NCBI GenBank assembly: GCA_004352715.1
Contig: SCFE01000060.1
Coordinates: 1,243,030 to 1,307,029, forward strand
Origin: Hofstenia miamia
Lineage: Eukaryota; Xenacoelomorpha; Acoela
Length of the DNA stretch: 64,000 nucleotides
Direction of reading: 5' to 3'
In this document: in pieces, positions 43,441 through 55,813 of the stretch
Position numbering within the stretch: position 1 is the first letter of the stretch
Layout: each line of letters starts with the position of its first letter
Made by a program: the position numbers and the translations under genes
The notes under the pieces: generated by a model
The model's database searches: none
Told to the model about the DNA's origin: nothing
What the model saw: the letters and a program-made list of their open reading frames with translations, nothing else

Positions 43441-44592
43441 TCTCACAGCTTCATGCCGGTATCCCTCTCAGCTCGGGGAACTCACCAGTTCCCAGGGAGT
43501 CTGAGAGCTTTCCTCAGGACTCTTGCTGTTCCTAACAATGCTGCCTTCTGTGCTACTGCTCCTCCCACCTTGGTACTCCCAACTCCTCCAAGTATCTCTT
43601 ATGCTTCTTACTCACTGCTCCTAGTGCTCCTACAACTACCGGGACTACTTCAACTTTCTTTAGCTTCCACAGCCTTTCTATTTCCTCTGCCAACTCCCTG
43701 TACCTGTCTATCTTCTCTTTCTCCTTGCTTTCTACATTTCTGTCCTTTGGTACTGCTATGTCTATCAATGTTCCTAATCTTTTCTCTTTGTCTACCACTA
43801 CTATGTCTGGCCTCCGTGCTTCTATCACTTTGCTCGTCTGTATGTTGAAGTCCCACAGTATCTTAGCCTTATCATTCTCTATGACTCCCTGTGGCTTGTG
43901 CTCATACCACTTGTCTCCTGCTTCTAACCCATGCTGCCTGCTCAAGCCCCAATGTACCATTTTTCCTACCTTATCATGCCTGAACTTATACTCATTCTGC
44001 GCCAACTTCTCACATCCTGCTATCAGATGATCTACTGTCTCACACTCTTTCTTACATAGCCTACACTTATCACTTATTTCTGCTCTTCTGTCTATATGCT
44101 TCTTCACCCAGTTTTTTCTTATTGCTTGCTCCTGTGCTGCCATTATTAGTGCTTCTGTTTCTCTCTTCAGTCCTGCCTTCTTTAACCACTTGTTGCTCTC
44201 TTCTCTGTCACACATTTGTGTGTTCCTCCAGTACTCTCCATGCATTGCCTTCTGCCTATACCTTGTTTGTCTTTCTGATTCCATCCTACTCTGGTATATC
44301 ATCTTTCCTTCACTCTCAGTTCTTATCTTCCTTAACTCCTTAGAGACCTCTAGTAGGGATTCTCTGGGTTGCTTTTCTACATATTCCATTAGCCCTAGTG
44401 CTTCTGCTTCTTCAATTTCCTCAACACTTAGCAGCCCTTTCCCTCCCTTATGCCTTGCCATGTACAGCCTATCTACATCTCCATTGAGGTTGAATGCTCT
44501 CTCTGCCGCTAGTATCTTCCTTGTCTCCCTGTCTAATTCCCTCAGTTCATTCTTGTTCCACCTAACTATTCCTGCTGAATATCTCACCACTG

Positions 44593-44593
<1 letters not shown>
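43438..44593 (-). mobile_element. R4/Dong-like non-LTR retrotransposon, 5'-truncated copy with restriction-like endonuclease
   Basis: An open minus-strand frame of 345 codons (44590-43553) plus a 3' UTR. It has no ATG start, because it is the C-terminal part of a retrotransposon polyprotein. Seen in order: YSAGIVRWNKNELRELDRET (end of the RT/linker), a zinc-knuckle-like CRLCKKECETVDHLIAGC, and the restriction-like endonuclease with RRPDIVVVDKEKRLGTLIDI, AVPKDRNV and the following EKIDRYRELAEEI, a PD-(D/E)xK-type arrangement. It ends VPVVVGALGAVSKKHKRYL. The segment is bordered by (TAA)n at both ends, as expected for R4/Dong elements that insert into TAA repeats. Codon use is less A+T-rich than the surroundings, and the frame is undamaged over 1 kb, so the copy is fairly young. 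Confidence 0.75.

Positions 44594-44646
<53 letters not shown>
44594..44646. repeat. (TAA)n microsatellite, junction 2
   Basis: Seventeen ATT units at the 5' truncation point of the R4/Dong-like copy. Confidence 0.95.
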
Positions 44647-44721
44647 GTATTTAAAGAGTATTGAAAATAGAAAAATGTAAGTGAATTTAGAATTAAGCAT
44701 TTTGTACTTAATATAATTTAG

Positions 44722-44799
44722 ATAATTTTCGATCGACAGTTGCAATTACAATAGCTTTAATTGCAGTGGTCATTACTGTTTGGATCTTCCAATTACGAG
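44722..44799 (+). CDS. Small membrane gene C, exon 2
   Basis: 78 nt between the acceptor TATAATTTAG and the donor GTAGGA, phase 1 at both ends, open. It codes for NFRSTVAITIALIAVV and then ITVWIFQLR, a clear single membrane segment after a short basic start. It is the closest relative of copy D (shared GACAGTTGCAATT). The R4/Dong copy ends only 76 bp upstream. No exon 1 was located. Confidence 0.5.
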
Positions 44800-47700
44800 G
44801 TAGGAATTTTTAATTTTTAGAATTATTGTTTAACACAAGAAAGGCCGATTACATCAAACTGATGTAATGAAATATAACTTTTTTAATTTTTGAAAAAAAA
44901 CTGCATCCACAAAACTTTATGACTTTAAATTTGTGGCCATTTGCTATAATGTAGTTTAAAATTAAAGTGCATCATATAATGGGTTGTTCAGAAATTGGAC
45001 TTTACACGGAAAACACTTTTTTAGCCTTTCTAGTGATTATGCAATATTTTCTCGATTTGTTTTATTGGAGATTTGACTAATAGTATCACTAATTAACTAA
45101 CACTGTCACGAGCCTCGCTGTTCCTGAGGGCCTCAAAATATCAAAGAAATTTAAAAATAAAAATATACGTAGAAATAAGATTTAAAAAAAATCAATACAA
45201 ATTAACCTTCCCGGCGACATTCATCTACTTGTTTCAAAATTTCTGCCTGTTTCTGGCCTCAAATTTCTCTGAGTGGCCCTGCACAAACACGCACACAATT
45301 TTTGGATCAATGCTCGTTTCTCAATCATAACAAGCGAATTTATGCGAACTCCATCACAGTGTTTAGTGGTAGCAATTTTCATTTTGATGGATTCACAGCG
45401 CCATCTGTCCAACATGTCATTGCATAGTTATTTTTTTATTTACAGTGTTTTACTATGCCAACCTAAAATATACTGTCAATTTAAATCGAATTTGGTACGA
45501 AAAAACGCTGAAATTAATGTATTTCTGCAGTTTCATATGTAGTCCAGAAATGACGATAATTTATTTTTCATTTTCAACATTTACATTAATATTAAATTGA
45601 GGAGCGTTAAGTTCTTGAAACATGACTATAAATTTTTCAAAATACTATTTTTACCTCTAAAAGTTGTCTTGCTTGGTAAATCCATCAATAAAATTTCAAA
45701 ATGTTGTCAAATATTGAAAATTTTTAGAAATATTACATTTATAAGGAAATTTCCTGGAATATTATATTAATAATTTTGTGCCATAATTAAGTTCATGTGA
45801 GGAGGCTGCAATTTGTTTGAGTTTTAAACTATTGGGTCTATATATTATTTGCAACAACGTATGGAGTTATTACTCAATGAATTCTGATCCAATTTCTTAG
45901 CTGTATTCTGCATTCTTTAGACCTTTCCTACAACTAAAAAATTTTCAAATTCAAAGCATCAGGTAAGCAGTTGGCCTGCGTGCAAAAGTTACTATTGCTA
46001 CTGCAGTATATGTTGATGCTGGTTTGGTTATTCAGTGTTTTGTGGTTCATAATAAAGTCAAGAGAGCTCAAGAAAAACTATTAAACTTACTTGTGTATGT
46101 CTGCATTTGAGTCATTTGTTATTATGGTAGACAAGATAATACAATGTAATGATGCCCTCAGATAATTCTAATCACCAATTCCCCACTAGTAAAAAAGAGC
46201 ATTACAGAGTGTGCCATGGACATGGAGGAAAACTATCTCTCCCATTTTACTCCATACGCATGTTCAGCCAAAAGAAACATGGTGAATCTAAAGCTGATAC
46301 CTTCACCAGTGTTCTAAAAAATAAGGAAAATGGCAAATCCCTGCAAACAATTGGTGGTGATCCCACAAACACTAATTCTGATGGGAATGGTGGCTCTAGT
46401 TCTATGCACTGTGTAAAGATAAACCATTTTAGTAAATTAAACTTGTTAGTTTTTGCACTTCAAACTAATGAATAAGAAATGGAAAACTATTTGGCAAAAA
46501 CCCGCAAAATAGTCACTATATAGTTTTTAAATACGTCAAAAATAGTCACATTAGTTGCTGTAAGAAAATCACTTTTTTAGTTGTAAAATGTATCTAGATA
46601 TATCTATATGATATGAAGTCAAAATGAAACATCAAATAAACATCCTAGTACATCATATTTACAAAATTATTAAACTTCAAATAAAAAAGACAATGTGCCA
46701 AAACTCCATTTCGCTCAAAAAACAACATAAACAAGCATTAGATATGGATTTTTGGCAAATTATTTCAGTAAATCATGCTACGTGGCCAACCGCAGAAATA
46801 GATTTTGTTGAATTTGGGATCAAAACAGCTTAAGAGCAAAAATCTCAATAATTTGAAGGCGATTGTTAAATATATTGTTAGAGTCTATTAGACTTGCTGG
46901 CTTCAGATCAAAGCGAAGCACAACTGGATTCAAATACTGCGGCAAATTTTGGTTAAAATGTATCTGCTTCAGCTGCAAAAAAACTGTAATTCATATAAAC
47001 AATCAGCATGGAATGCATTGCTATGCTCAGATAATATTGTAGAAAGAAAAGAAGGTATAGAAAAATATAAGAAATCAGACGCTAATGTAATGAGAGAGGC
47101 GTAATTGACATGTCGGATTAACCAAGGACGACTACCAAAAACAACCCTGAGCATCTACTGTGAAATAATTGATTGAGCGGTCAGCACCACATTATGAACA
47201 GCCTTTAACATGTATGCTCAACCTAACAGAAATCAATGAGTTTGTTAGGAAACTAATGAAATTTCCTGAACGACCTTGTCATAAGCAAGCTGTGGCAAGA
47301 TGTATAAAGTATGTACCAGAGGCTGCAAGTCGACTTTACAAGTGTGAGAAGAGATGGATTCGTTAAGGCACAATAAGCTAGTCGGCAAAATATGAAGAAA
47401 ATGAATCCAACACGATTTGGTGCCACTGTTACAAATTTCTGCTTGCACATGAACTGCAGAATTAATAAATACTTAAAAAGATTAAATATCTTATTTTAAT
47501 GAAAAATTGCATAAACAATAGGCATTAAGTGTATTTCTTAATATGAACTTGTTTTTTGCATAGCATATGAAAAAAACAATTACTGCAGTCTGAAAAAAAA
47601 TTGTATGCAAATTACTCTTAATTCAGTAATATGCATAAATTTAAACAATATGTTTACACTTTAAGGTGACTGAAATAAATTATAGTTGAACAATTTTGCA

Positions 47701-48787
47701 ATGTGAGAATTTTTTAAGTAAATTTATAATGTGGGTTGATATACCAAGCTAGACAGACCTTTTGATCCAAAAAATGCGGACTCAGTCTTATTATAAGTAT
47801 ATTGACATTTTTTGAAACCTCTCATAAAAAATTAGTAAAAAAACTTTTACCTCCAAAATTGATAAACCCTAAGGTATAGCAAAGATGTCATGAGTTAACT
47901 GATTTCTTGCAAAGCTGCATTGATAGAAGATTGTTCACATCAGATTAACATCCTTATCCTTTCTAAGTTTATTTACTGAATTCCCTTATCGGCAATCATA
48001 AATATCACCCAAAATATATTGTGAATGCAAACGTTACATTAAGTCAAATTCCGGTTGAAATCTCTATGAAAAATACTGAAAAAAATTATTGAAATACCTA
48101 ATTAATAACGAAATATTACATAAGCATAGAAAGTATGCACAATATGACATTAATCGTCATAAAAACTACCCATTACTTACATTTAAGGTTGTTAAGACTT
48201 AGAATTTCGACTTCCCAGTCAATCAACGCCTTTACTAAAGTAACTGTCCACCCATAAAAATCCCTTTTTACAAACATTTTGCATTTAAGTTATTTTATTT
48301 AAACAAAGTACTCTCCCTAAAAACAGTCTAAATTGATAAAATCCGGTAATAAAATATGATTAGCAAAGAGGTTTTCAGCGTAAACCAATTGGCATATAAA
48401 CCGTGACTGTGGTGACGGCATAAAAATTCATAGAGCAACGTTCCTCCGAAGATGGCCTACTCTAATAATGAACATAGAGAATTCTTGTAAAAGTGTGAAT
48501 GTTAACAATTTTTTGGACAAACTAGTGAATCCAGAATTGATAAATAGTTTCACATGCAACTAGTTTCATTGCACAATCTGATGTGTTGTAAAATTGCGCA
48601 GAGCTAGACGTCTCAAAATGATGCCTAAAGCTACTTTATAGTACTAACACAATGAAAAATTTAATCTACAGGTTTAGCTCAAATTAGAAAATATTTATTT
48701 CAGTTTTGATGGAAATCTATTTGTGAAAAACTTCAAAACTATTTAACTGCTTATAGGAATAAATTTCTACTATCTGACTGTGACCAG
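44800..48787. other. Stretch after gene C exon 2 with unidentified ORFs
   Basis: No exon homologous to the terminal exons of A and B is visible. The plus frames 46149-46475 (108 codons, with GDPTNTNSDGNGGSSS) and 46624-46833, with pieces through 47366 (for example KLMKFPERPCHKQAVARC), are less A+T-rich than their surroundings. They could be fragments of one decayed mobile element between 45960 and 47450. I cannot identify it. The rest is featureless. Confidence 0.3.
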
Positions 48788-49931
48788 GAGTGTTAGGAAA
48801 TAATTTATTATTTTTTGGATAAAGTATTCAAAATATATAAGTGCACTTTCCAATTTTTAAAAATAATGTAAAATTGCGAGAAGTGCATTTATTTTTTTTA
48901 AAATAGTTCTTGGAGCTTTATGTATTAGATAAACTACTCGCATGTCTGTTGACTTTTTTAGGTACAAGTCGAGTTCAAGTCACATGGTAATTCTAACTCA
49001 CGAATCCGAGTTGAATTCCAAATATATGCAGACATTTTCTCTATAAAATAACCTATATATAACTGTATTAACATATGTAAATGTACAACAAATATACACC
49101 ATGATAGGCTAAATGATAGAAATCAAGCCTGATTGCCCGCAATTAGAGATGAATAGCCAAAGTTCAATGAATTGTTCAAGATTATAGGCAAAAATTGAAG
49201 AAAAACAGATGCCACCATTCAAGTTAGTATAGAGTTAGTTTCAAGTGCTCGAATTTTCGAGTTGAGATTTTCCCTCAAAACGAATTTTGAGTATTCAGAG
49301 GGCCCTACATAAGCAATCTATATTAAAGCGATATTAAAATATTTATTGGGTTTGGATTTAGCTTCAAAATTTGGCCAAGACATGTGCACTTGCCCTAAAA
49401 TATCTTCTTGTGAACTTTAAATGTAGGCCTACCTTTTATCAACAATTAAAAAAAATTCGCATGCAGAGAGTGGGGAAGAGTTTTGCATGCTTCCAAAGGT
49501 TGTCCAAAAAATTAAAGAGTCGACGTAGCCGTTGAAATAAAATATCAGTAAAGCAGTTTTCGAGAAAAGCAACCAAAAATATATTCAAATCATGTATGAA
49601 ATTCATCCACTTCAATTACTTAAAATTAAATTCGGACGCAATGACTGTTAAGCATACGTGTTTTATAATTTAAGGTATTATTCTTTGATAATTGACATCA
49701 ACAAAACCTTACTGAAAACTTTTTGATTAAAGTAAAAATTTCAAAATAAGTGCAGTTGCCATTGCCACACTTAATAAGTGCACTACTAGTTTAATCTAAA
49801 ATGCACTTATTACATTTATTATATTGCACTTATTTTCGAAAGAATTAATTTTTTAAGACCCGGTCTGTGACATGCTAACTAAACGTCCCATGCTGATATT
49901 GTAAATAGAGCTACTTGTTTTCCTAACACTC
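48788..49931. mobile_element. Non-autonomous TIR element, GAGTGTTAGGAAA ends
   Basis: The left end GAGTGTTAGGAAATAA and the right end GTTTTCCTAACACTC are inverted repeats. Inside, AAGTGCA words near 48842 and 48878 have counterparts in opposite sense near 49755-49835 (GCACTTATT). The element is 1144 bp without an ORF. A Polinton-like or hAT origin cannot be told; no clear target duplication was found. Confidence 0.5.
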
Positions 49932-50329
49932 GTACTTTAATACAGTAGCTTAACATGGAACTCTCCATGTAACTCTCTTAACGTTAACTAATGACTACAA
50001 AAATGAATAAAACACTACTTAATAACTCTATGTCAAGTCAATTAATTACAACTTATTTTACCAATAAACTTGTTAATACCACTCTCTAAACCTCATAAGC
50101 AAATCCACAACTATACATGTACTCCATAAATTTCTGGAGGAAAGTACATTGTATTTCAATTTCAAGGACTATTGTCAATGCCAAAAAATAGTAAATGTCA
50201 TGTAATTGTATACACAGTTAAGGAATTTGTGATGCATAGTTAATTCTTACATTTATTGTATTGTAGATTATTTATAGTGATGAATTAAAAAGGCGTACAT
50301 ACATTGTTGTTATCACAGTGGCATTTCAC
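49932..50329. other. Intergenic, no gene seen
   Basis: A+T-rich, no motif recognised. Confidence 0.3.
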
Positions 50330-51065
50330 TAGCAGCTGTGCTACAAATGGACCACTATTATTTAACATCTTTGTAAATGACATCAAATTTGATAATAAAA
50401 TAAAATGAATACAGTACGCTAATAATATTTTATTATATACAACCAAATATGAATATTTAGTCAATACTCTAATCAGAGCTATTTTATTCCAAATGGAAAA
50501 TTATTATACTAACATTATATGTTCCTCCTCAAAATTTATATTCGTCATGTTTGTTGACAAACTTGGATAAAAGATCAAAGATCAAGATTGTAGAAATTTT
50601 GAATTGGAGTTTAGCTATCATCTGTAAAAATGGCAATCAAGTAAATCTCAGAAGAATTTACAATCATTTTCATTAGACCATTTACAAAAACTAAAATAAG
50701 TACAAGCATTTTTCAAATTTAGATCAAAAGAAAAACTTGGATCAAAACTATATGTTAGTACCAAGTGCTATAGGAAATTTGAATTTTCAATGCGAATCAT
50801 GAAAAACTGTTATATCAAATACTGTATAGATATATAGAAAACATCATTGCCTGATATTTAAGAAGAATTAAATTTTAAGAAATTTAAGAAAAAAATTAAA
50901 TTAGAGTTGTCACCAAAGGTAAAGAACTAATTTTTACATTCAAAAATAAAGTTGGTAACTAAGTAATATCAATTTGCAACTAAGTGGAATAATAGAAAAA
51001 CAATTTCTTTAAACCTTAGCAAGTATTTTTACACTTTTTTGTAATATAAAAAGGTTTAAAATAGA
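50330..51065 (+). pseudogene. LINE reverse transcriptase relic (jockey/CR1-like)
   Basis: Near 50350 the plus strand reads GPLLFNIFVNDIKFDNKIK, the RT motif that usually follows 'PQGSVLG'. After one stop comes YANNILLYTTKYEYL, where the active-site 'ADD' has become ANN. Further decayed RT and post-RT sequence follows with many stops to about 50850, and an A/T-rich tail ending in (ATT)n at about 51060. It is not the same copy as the LINE at 32679-36060. Confidence 0.55.
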
Positions 51066-51640
51066 TTATTATTATTTAAATTATTGGTCATAAACATTGG
51101 CTCATATTGTGCAGCAATTTGACGATACTGGTTGGAGTGTCCATAAGCCTTTGTTTGGAACGTGATCAATGCTAGCACAGGTAATTCTCCAAGTTAGAGC
51201 AAAATTGCCATAGAAAAAGAACAGACATTTGCAACAGGATCCTGTGAAAAAAATTCAATGAACCACTGGTAAAATGGTAACTTTGTAGTTTGCAAGCAGA
51301 ATAGTGTACCACCCAATTTTTGTAACAATAGTCAAAGAATTCTTATCAAAGAATTTTATGGCTAACATATTCAACCTGGAGTTTTCACAGTCCTGACTTC
51401 CAATTTAGCCCATCCTCTGAGGTCATGAATACAGGTTTTGTTGAATACTGAAATCAAGGCTCATCGTCAATTCTACACATCCTTAAAGGAGATAAATTTG
51501 TCACACAGCTGCAAGACAACTCACAGCAGATGATTTGCAGAATGCTGTTAGCAATTGGTCTCCTTGTCTGAATGATATGCTGCAGGATGATGAAAGTCAC
51601 TTTGAACAATTACTATCACCTTTACATAATTCTTTGTAAT
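51066..51640 (+). pseudogene. Possible mariner-type transposase remnant
   Basis: The readings AHIVQQFDDTGWSVHKPLFGT at 51103 and NAVSNWSPCLNDMLQDDESH to HFEQLLSPLHNSL (51540-51640) are in one strand and separated by stops and frame changes. The end motif HFEQLL resembles the C-terminus of some DDE transposase-like proteins. Evidence is weak; it may equally be an unrelated decayed gene. Confidence 0.25.
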
Positions 51641-54600
51641 AATATCTGCTTCACTAATATCTCTCATCTTTACTCTATATAGGAATTTATATTCTTGCAC
51701 GATTCTATGGCCTACCTTGTATGTAGTAATTAACAAAATATTTTGATGGTGAAACAGCGCAAATGGAGCTTGATAGAAAGCTGAAAACAGCTAAGCTATT
51801 ACACCAAAACTTGCGAAACAATTGCTTTCTAAATTTATACATTTCTATAAATCATTTCAATCATTTTTAAAATGAGTGGATGGTTACTTTTAGTAGGCAT
51901 ATACACTAATAGAAAAAATGAGTTTAAAAGCATTTGGATCCACTGCTTATAACCTTATTTAAAAATAATATTCACAAACATTATCATCAGTTATCTTAAG
52001 AAAATTCAATTACTTCTATTCAACCAGCCAAGCAAGCTATTTGGATTTTATCCACATTTTCTCTTCTTTCAAATTGATTCTATTTATTGGATCTCAGATG
52101 TACAGTGTACTTGGGATATAAATTGATATATTCAGATTTAATCGTCTTTTTTACCTATACCTTTGGTGGAATTTCGATGTTGCACCTACATTTTCGTCTG
52201 TCTAAGTCTCAATTTACATATTCACCCATTTAAGGGGGTAGATTTCACTTTTCGAACATAGCAACTTTATACAAAAAGGTGTAGATTAACGAGAGGTCAG
52301 CACTAAATTCGAACAAAATCTAAACATGTTTACTAAAATATAAAAGTTGAATAGGCAGTCCTTGATGTTCTTTTCTAGTATTTATTTTCCAAGAATTGTT
52401 TCAATTTGTACGACAGTAGCATTAATACATTCGAGTATATCATTTTTATTTTTCCGATCATATGTAGAAATTGTTGTAGCATATGTAAATGTTGTAGCCA
52501 TCTAACTCTTTATTCCAAGAACAAGCTCTACCTCCGGTTTTGCTAGGTCAATCTTTAAGATATTATTGAGAAGGATTCGTCGCTTACTGGTGTGGTTAGC
52601 CACGACTCTGCAACTAATATCATGTCAGGTTCCTTCACTTGTGCAATGATCTGTAAATCCGAAATTTGATTAAAACATTATGCTAGTTAGAGCTTTTACT
52701 GATTCATGGACTTCTGTTGAACTAATGTAATGTAGTCAAAATCCTTGTCCAGGCTTAAAAGCATGATGCTGTTTGTAGAGAAATTCACTACACCCACCCA
52801 TGCATTTGTCTGAAGCTCTGAGCTATAATAACCAAATCCAGGCATCATCATTCAGTCTATATCTTCTGAATTGACATAGCTGTGGCCACGATCTTGGATT
52901 ATAGATTTTTTCTTCCGCTTGAGAATCAAGCAATAGATGAAAGGCATCAATGGAGTATCTTCACAACTGGCATTTGACTGTGAAACAGTTTAACTCCTTG
53001 CAATAGTTTCAGTACTAGTGTCCTTTGCTACACGTGTCAAGAAAAATGTCTTCCTCCTTTGCTATTCTTAGGCAATTTTCAATGTAATTCTTAGTGGATT
53101 CTCTACTATTTATCATTTTTTATAATGATCTGTCTCCCCATTATCAAAATAAAACACAAGGAAATGCGTCTTATAATTAATAATTGCATCAACACAACTA
53201 GTAGAAAACCCTGTAACTCAGTCTTACATGAAAGAGTTTTGAATTTCATGTTCTTATTTTCTCTTTGCTTATTTCTCGTAAATTTTTGAAAATTCACCAT
53301 ATAGAAGAAAACATTCCTAAATTTAACGTAAGATTAATTAGACTAAAATAATATCCAAATGACTTGCAATTTTTCCTACAATTTTTATTAACAAATTTCA
53401 TAACAAGATAATGAAGCAAAGCTAAGAACTTAATCATTGCAAGATCAAAAGAAAGAAAAAATATATTGGAAGTTTCCATGTACAGAACGTGAAGAAATTT
53501 TCAAAAAATTTTGTAAATATCAATCAAAAGCTCACAAGATCAAGAGCGATTCCAATTTTTCATTCCTTAAAACATCTTAAAAACAAAGATTTAGTTTCTT
53601 CAATGGTTTATTACTATATATGCGACAATTTCTAATACATTGTTGTACCTTAGAGAAACAAGCGGTCATTTCGAGAAGCGCGTTAAAGAACACTGACGTG
53701 TTTCAACACCACTCTTTGTACAAAGACCATTTTTCGCAATAAACAGAGTGGGCGATAAAACGGGGTAGACACATTATAGCAGTGACTATTACAGTTTTAC
53801 ATGTATAACTATTCCCAATGAACATTTTGGAATGATTCATTTTAAATGCAATCTTAGCAATACATATTTCTGGGACATTGTTCAGAAATGTATTTAAACA
53901 ATGCAACCTCAAGTAGTTGATAAAATATGTTTGTTGTTTCTAATGGCAGTAAATCGGAGTTCATATGTCATATTGTACCATTCGAAAGTCATGGTGGATA
54001 TTGGTACCAGAGAAAGACGAGCGCCAGGGGCAAAAACACTCTTGAGATGAGAAAAACTTTATAAAAAAATTGCTAATTTTAGTGTTTTCAAATGTAATTT
54101 TTTAACTCAAATTTCACTTTTGATATAATTTCGATATGCTTGAAAATTTAGTCGTATTTTGAAAAAATTAATTACCATGCATTTTTAACTCTTGGTGAAG
54201 TTTAATTCTATTCAATAATACCAACAAGATATTTTTGATCTGATTTGCTCTCAATAGGTTTTGCAATTTTAGTGAAAGGCGGGCAATATATTGCATAAAA
54301 TATCTGTTTTATAAAAAGCTTTATAGAGTTAAAATTATAATTATATATTGCTATTATTAAAGATTTTAATATGTAATGACATCACGTTTGTTACAAGATT
54401 CCTATTGTTAGTAATAGTAGAGATAGCATTTGAAAAAATGATTCTGTATCTTCTAGACAATAAGGATTCAAAATATTTGGCAGAGATGGTGTGGTGTAGT
54501 GCTATGAAAATGGTCATAGAACCAATATAGATCAATAAGATATCGCAAGTAGTTTTTGGAGCCGAATTGTTTCTGTTGAATAATTTGGAGCAGATTTCAA

Positions 54601-54998
54601 CACTTGGGAATGGGGCAGGACTCAACATCCGTGGTACGAGGCAGAGCAGTTCACAAAAATCTGCTCACGAGTTGGCATAGTTTTTCACTAGTAACCGCTT
54701 CGTGCAGCCCAAAATAAAAGAACCATTCATTATATTTAAGAAATTAATGTGGGCCCTCATACTAAACAATCAAATGACTACATTTAAAAGATTACATTTA
54801 GTTTAATGAGAGCATATAGAAATTATTTGTTTTTTTTGGAAAATGTAGTTTGTAGTTTTTCAAAAAATTGTCTGGGAACATTATTTTTCAAAAAACATAA
54901 ATTTTATTTTAAACTAATGTTAAGAAAATCAACATATATAATAAATTTGAATTCTATTCGAAATGTTGAAAATTTTATTTTCTGGTAAAGACAAGTGC
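51641..54998. other. Intergenic; one weak LINE endonuclease trace
   Basis: On the minus strand at 52670-52590 the reading EPDMILVAESWLTTPVSDES resembles the 'DIIxITESWL' block of LINE AP endonucleases, with a following GGRACSWNK-like piece. It is isolated and stop-ridden. Elsewhere only short frames without motifs; 54341-54628 (minus, 95 codons) is the longest and is unrecognised. Confidence 0.3.
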
Positions 54999-55805
54999 CA
55001 GAGACAACTAAATAACACCTGGACACGAAGCGAGAATTTTAATTTGACAAGTGGCACTCGATTGTTTAAATAAACATTTCCGAAAATTACAGTTTCGAAA
55101 GAATTAATACCTAAATAATTATATGTAAAGCTACATTACAGATATATGCACACACACAAATAAGCTATTCAAAACTTTCTTAACTTTTCGGCACAATTTT
55201 TAGTTTTAGCAGTATGATCTTTTACAAAATTTTTAATAAACAAATTAAAAATTTTTGATATAAATATAGTATACATAGATGCATGCATACAAGTTGAATT
55301 AACCAAACTACATAAAGATTCTGAAGATTTCAGGTAGTTAACAACTGTGTTAGTAAACAAATTTCTTTGCTGCTTAGCTAAAAGAAAATAAGTTTTTAAC
55401 TCATCGTTTCGAAATATTTGATTGAAAATAAGAAAGCTTGCAGAACATAAGGTGAATGAATATTCTGATGGCTTTTTCAGTCCTCCACGATCCAGAATAT
55501 TAAATAGTTTGAAAAATGTGTCTGGAACGTTAAAATCGTCATTTGTTTCAGCAATTAGCATATTTTGACAGCCAGTGCAGTTTATTTTTTCACATGTTTT
55601 TTTAGCTGCCCAACCAGAAACGTAATACAATGCTCCATAATCATCTTCACAGATATCATCTAAGCTAATTATCAGAAGATTATTTAAAATAAATTCAAAG
55701 CCTTCGTTATAGCAATAAGCAAATAAACTTAATCGAGCGGCACTTGTCAAAACAAAAATATAATTATGCTTCGTTTCACATCCAGGTGTTATTTAGTTAT
55801 CTCTG
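54999..55805. mobile_element. P-like DNA transposon, internally deleted
   Basis: Inverted ends CAGAGACAACTAAATAACAC on the left, and on the right the complement with one mismatch (GTTATTTAGTTATCTCTG). Inverted similarity extends about 65 bp inward to TTTGACAAGTGCC/GGCACTTGTCAAAA. CAAGTGC is repeated on both sides (54992-54998 and 55806-55812), consistent with a 7-8-bp target duplication. The 807-bp element encodes the C-terminal part of a transposase on the minus strand. It is therefore a deletion derivative of a larger element. Confidence 0.75.
55169..55750 (-). pseudogene. P-element/THAP9-like transposase, C-terminal remnant
   Basis: A 193-codon open frame without an ATG; it runs open into the terminal repeat, as expected when an internal deletion has joined the 5' end to the last coding part. 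Residues 43-62 read YVSGWAAKKTCEKINCTGCQ, the 'Y(I/V)xGxxxxKxxxxxxCxxC' block found near the C-terminus of P/THAP9-type transposases. It is followed at about 85-100 by LFNILDRGGLKKPSE. The catalytic residues lie upstream in the family and are absent, so this copy cannot transpose itself. The frame is unbroken, suggesting a recent deletion derivative. Confidence 0.6.
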
Positions 55806-55813
55806 CAAGTGCA

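Noticed and set aside
43453-44654. Several plus-strand Ser/Leu-rich open frames
   Set aside because: They are antisense shadows of the R4/Dong-like endonuclease frame on the minus strand.
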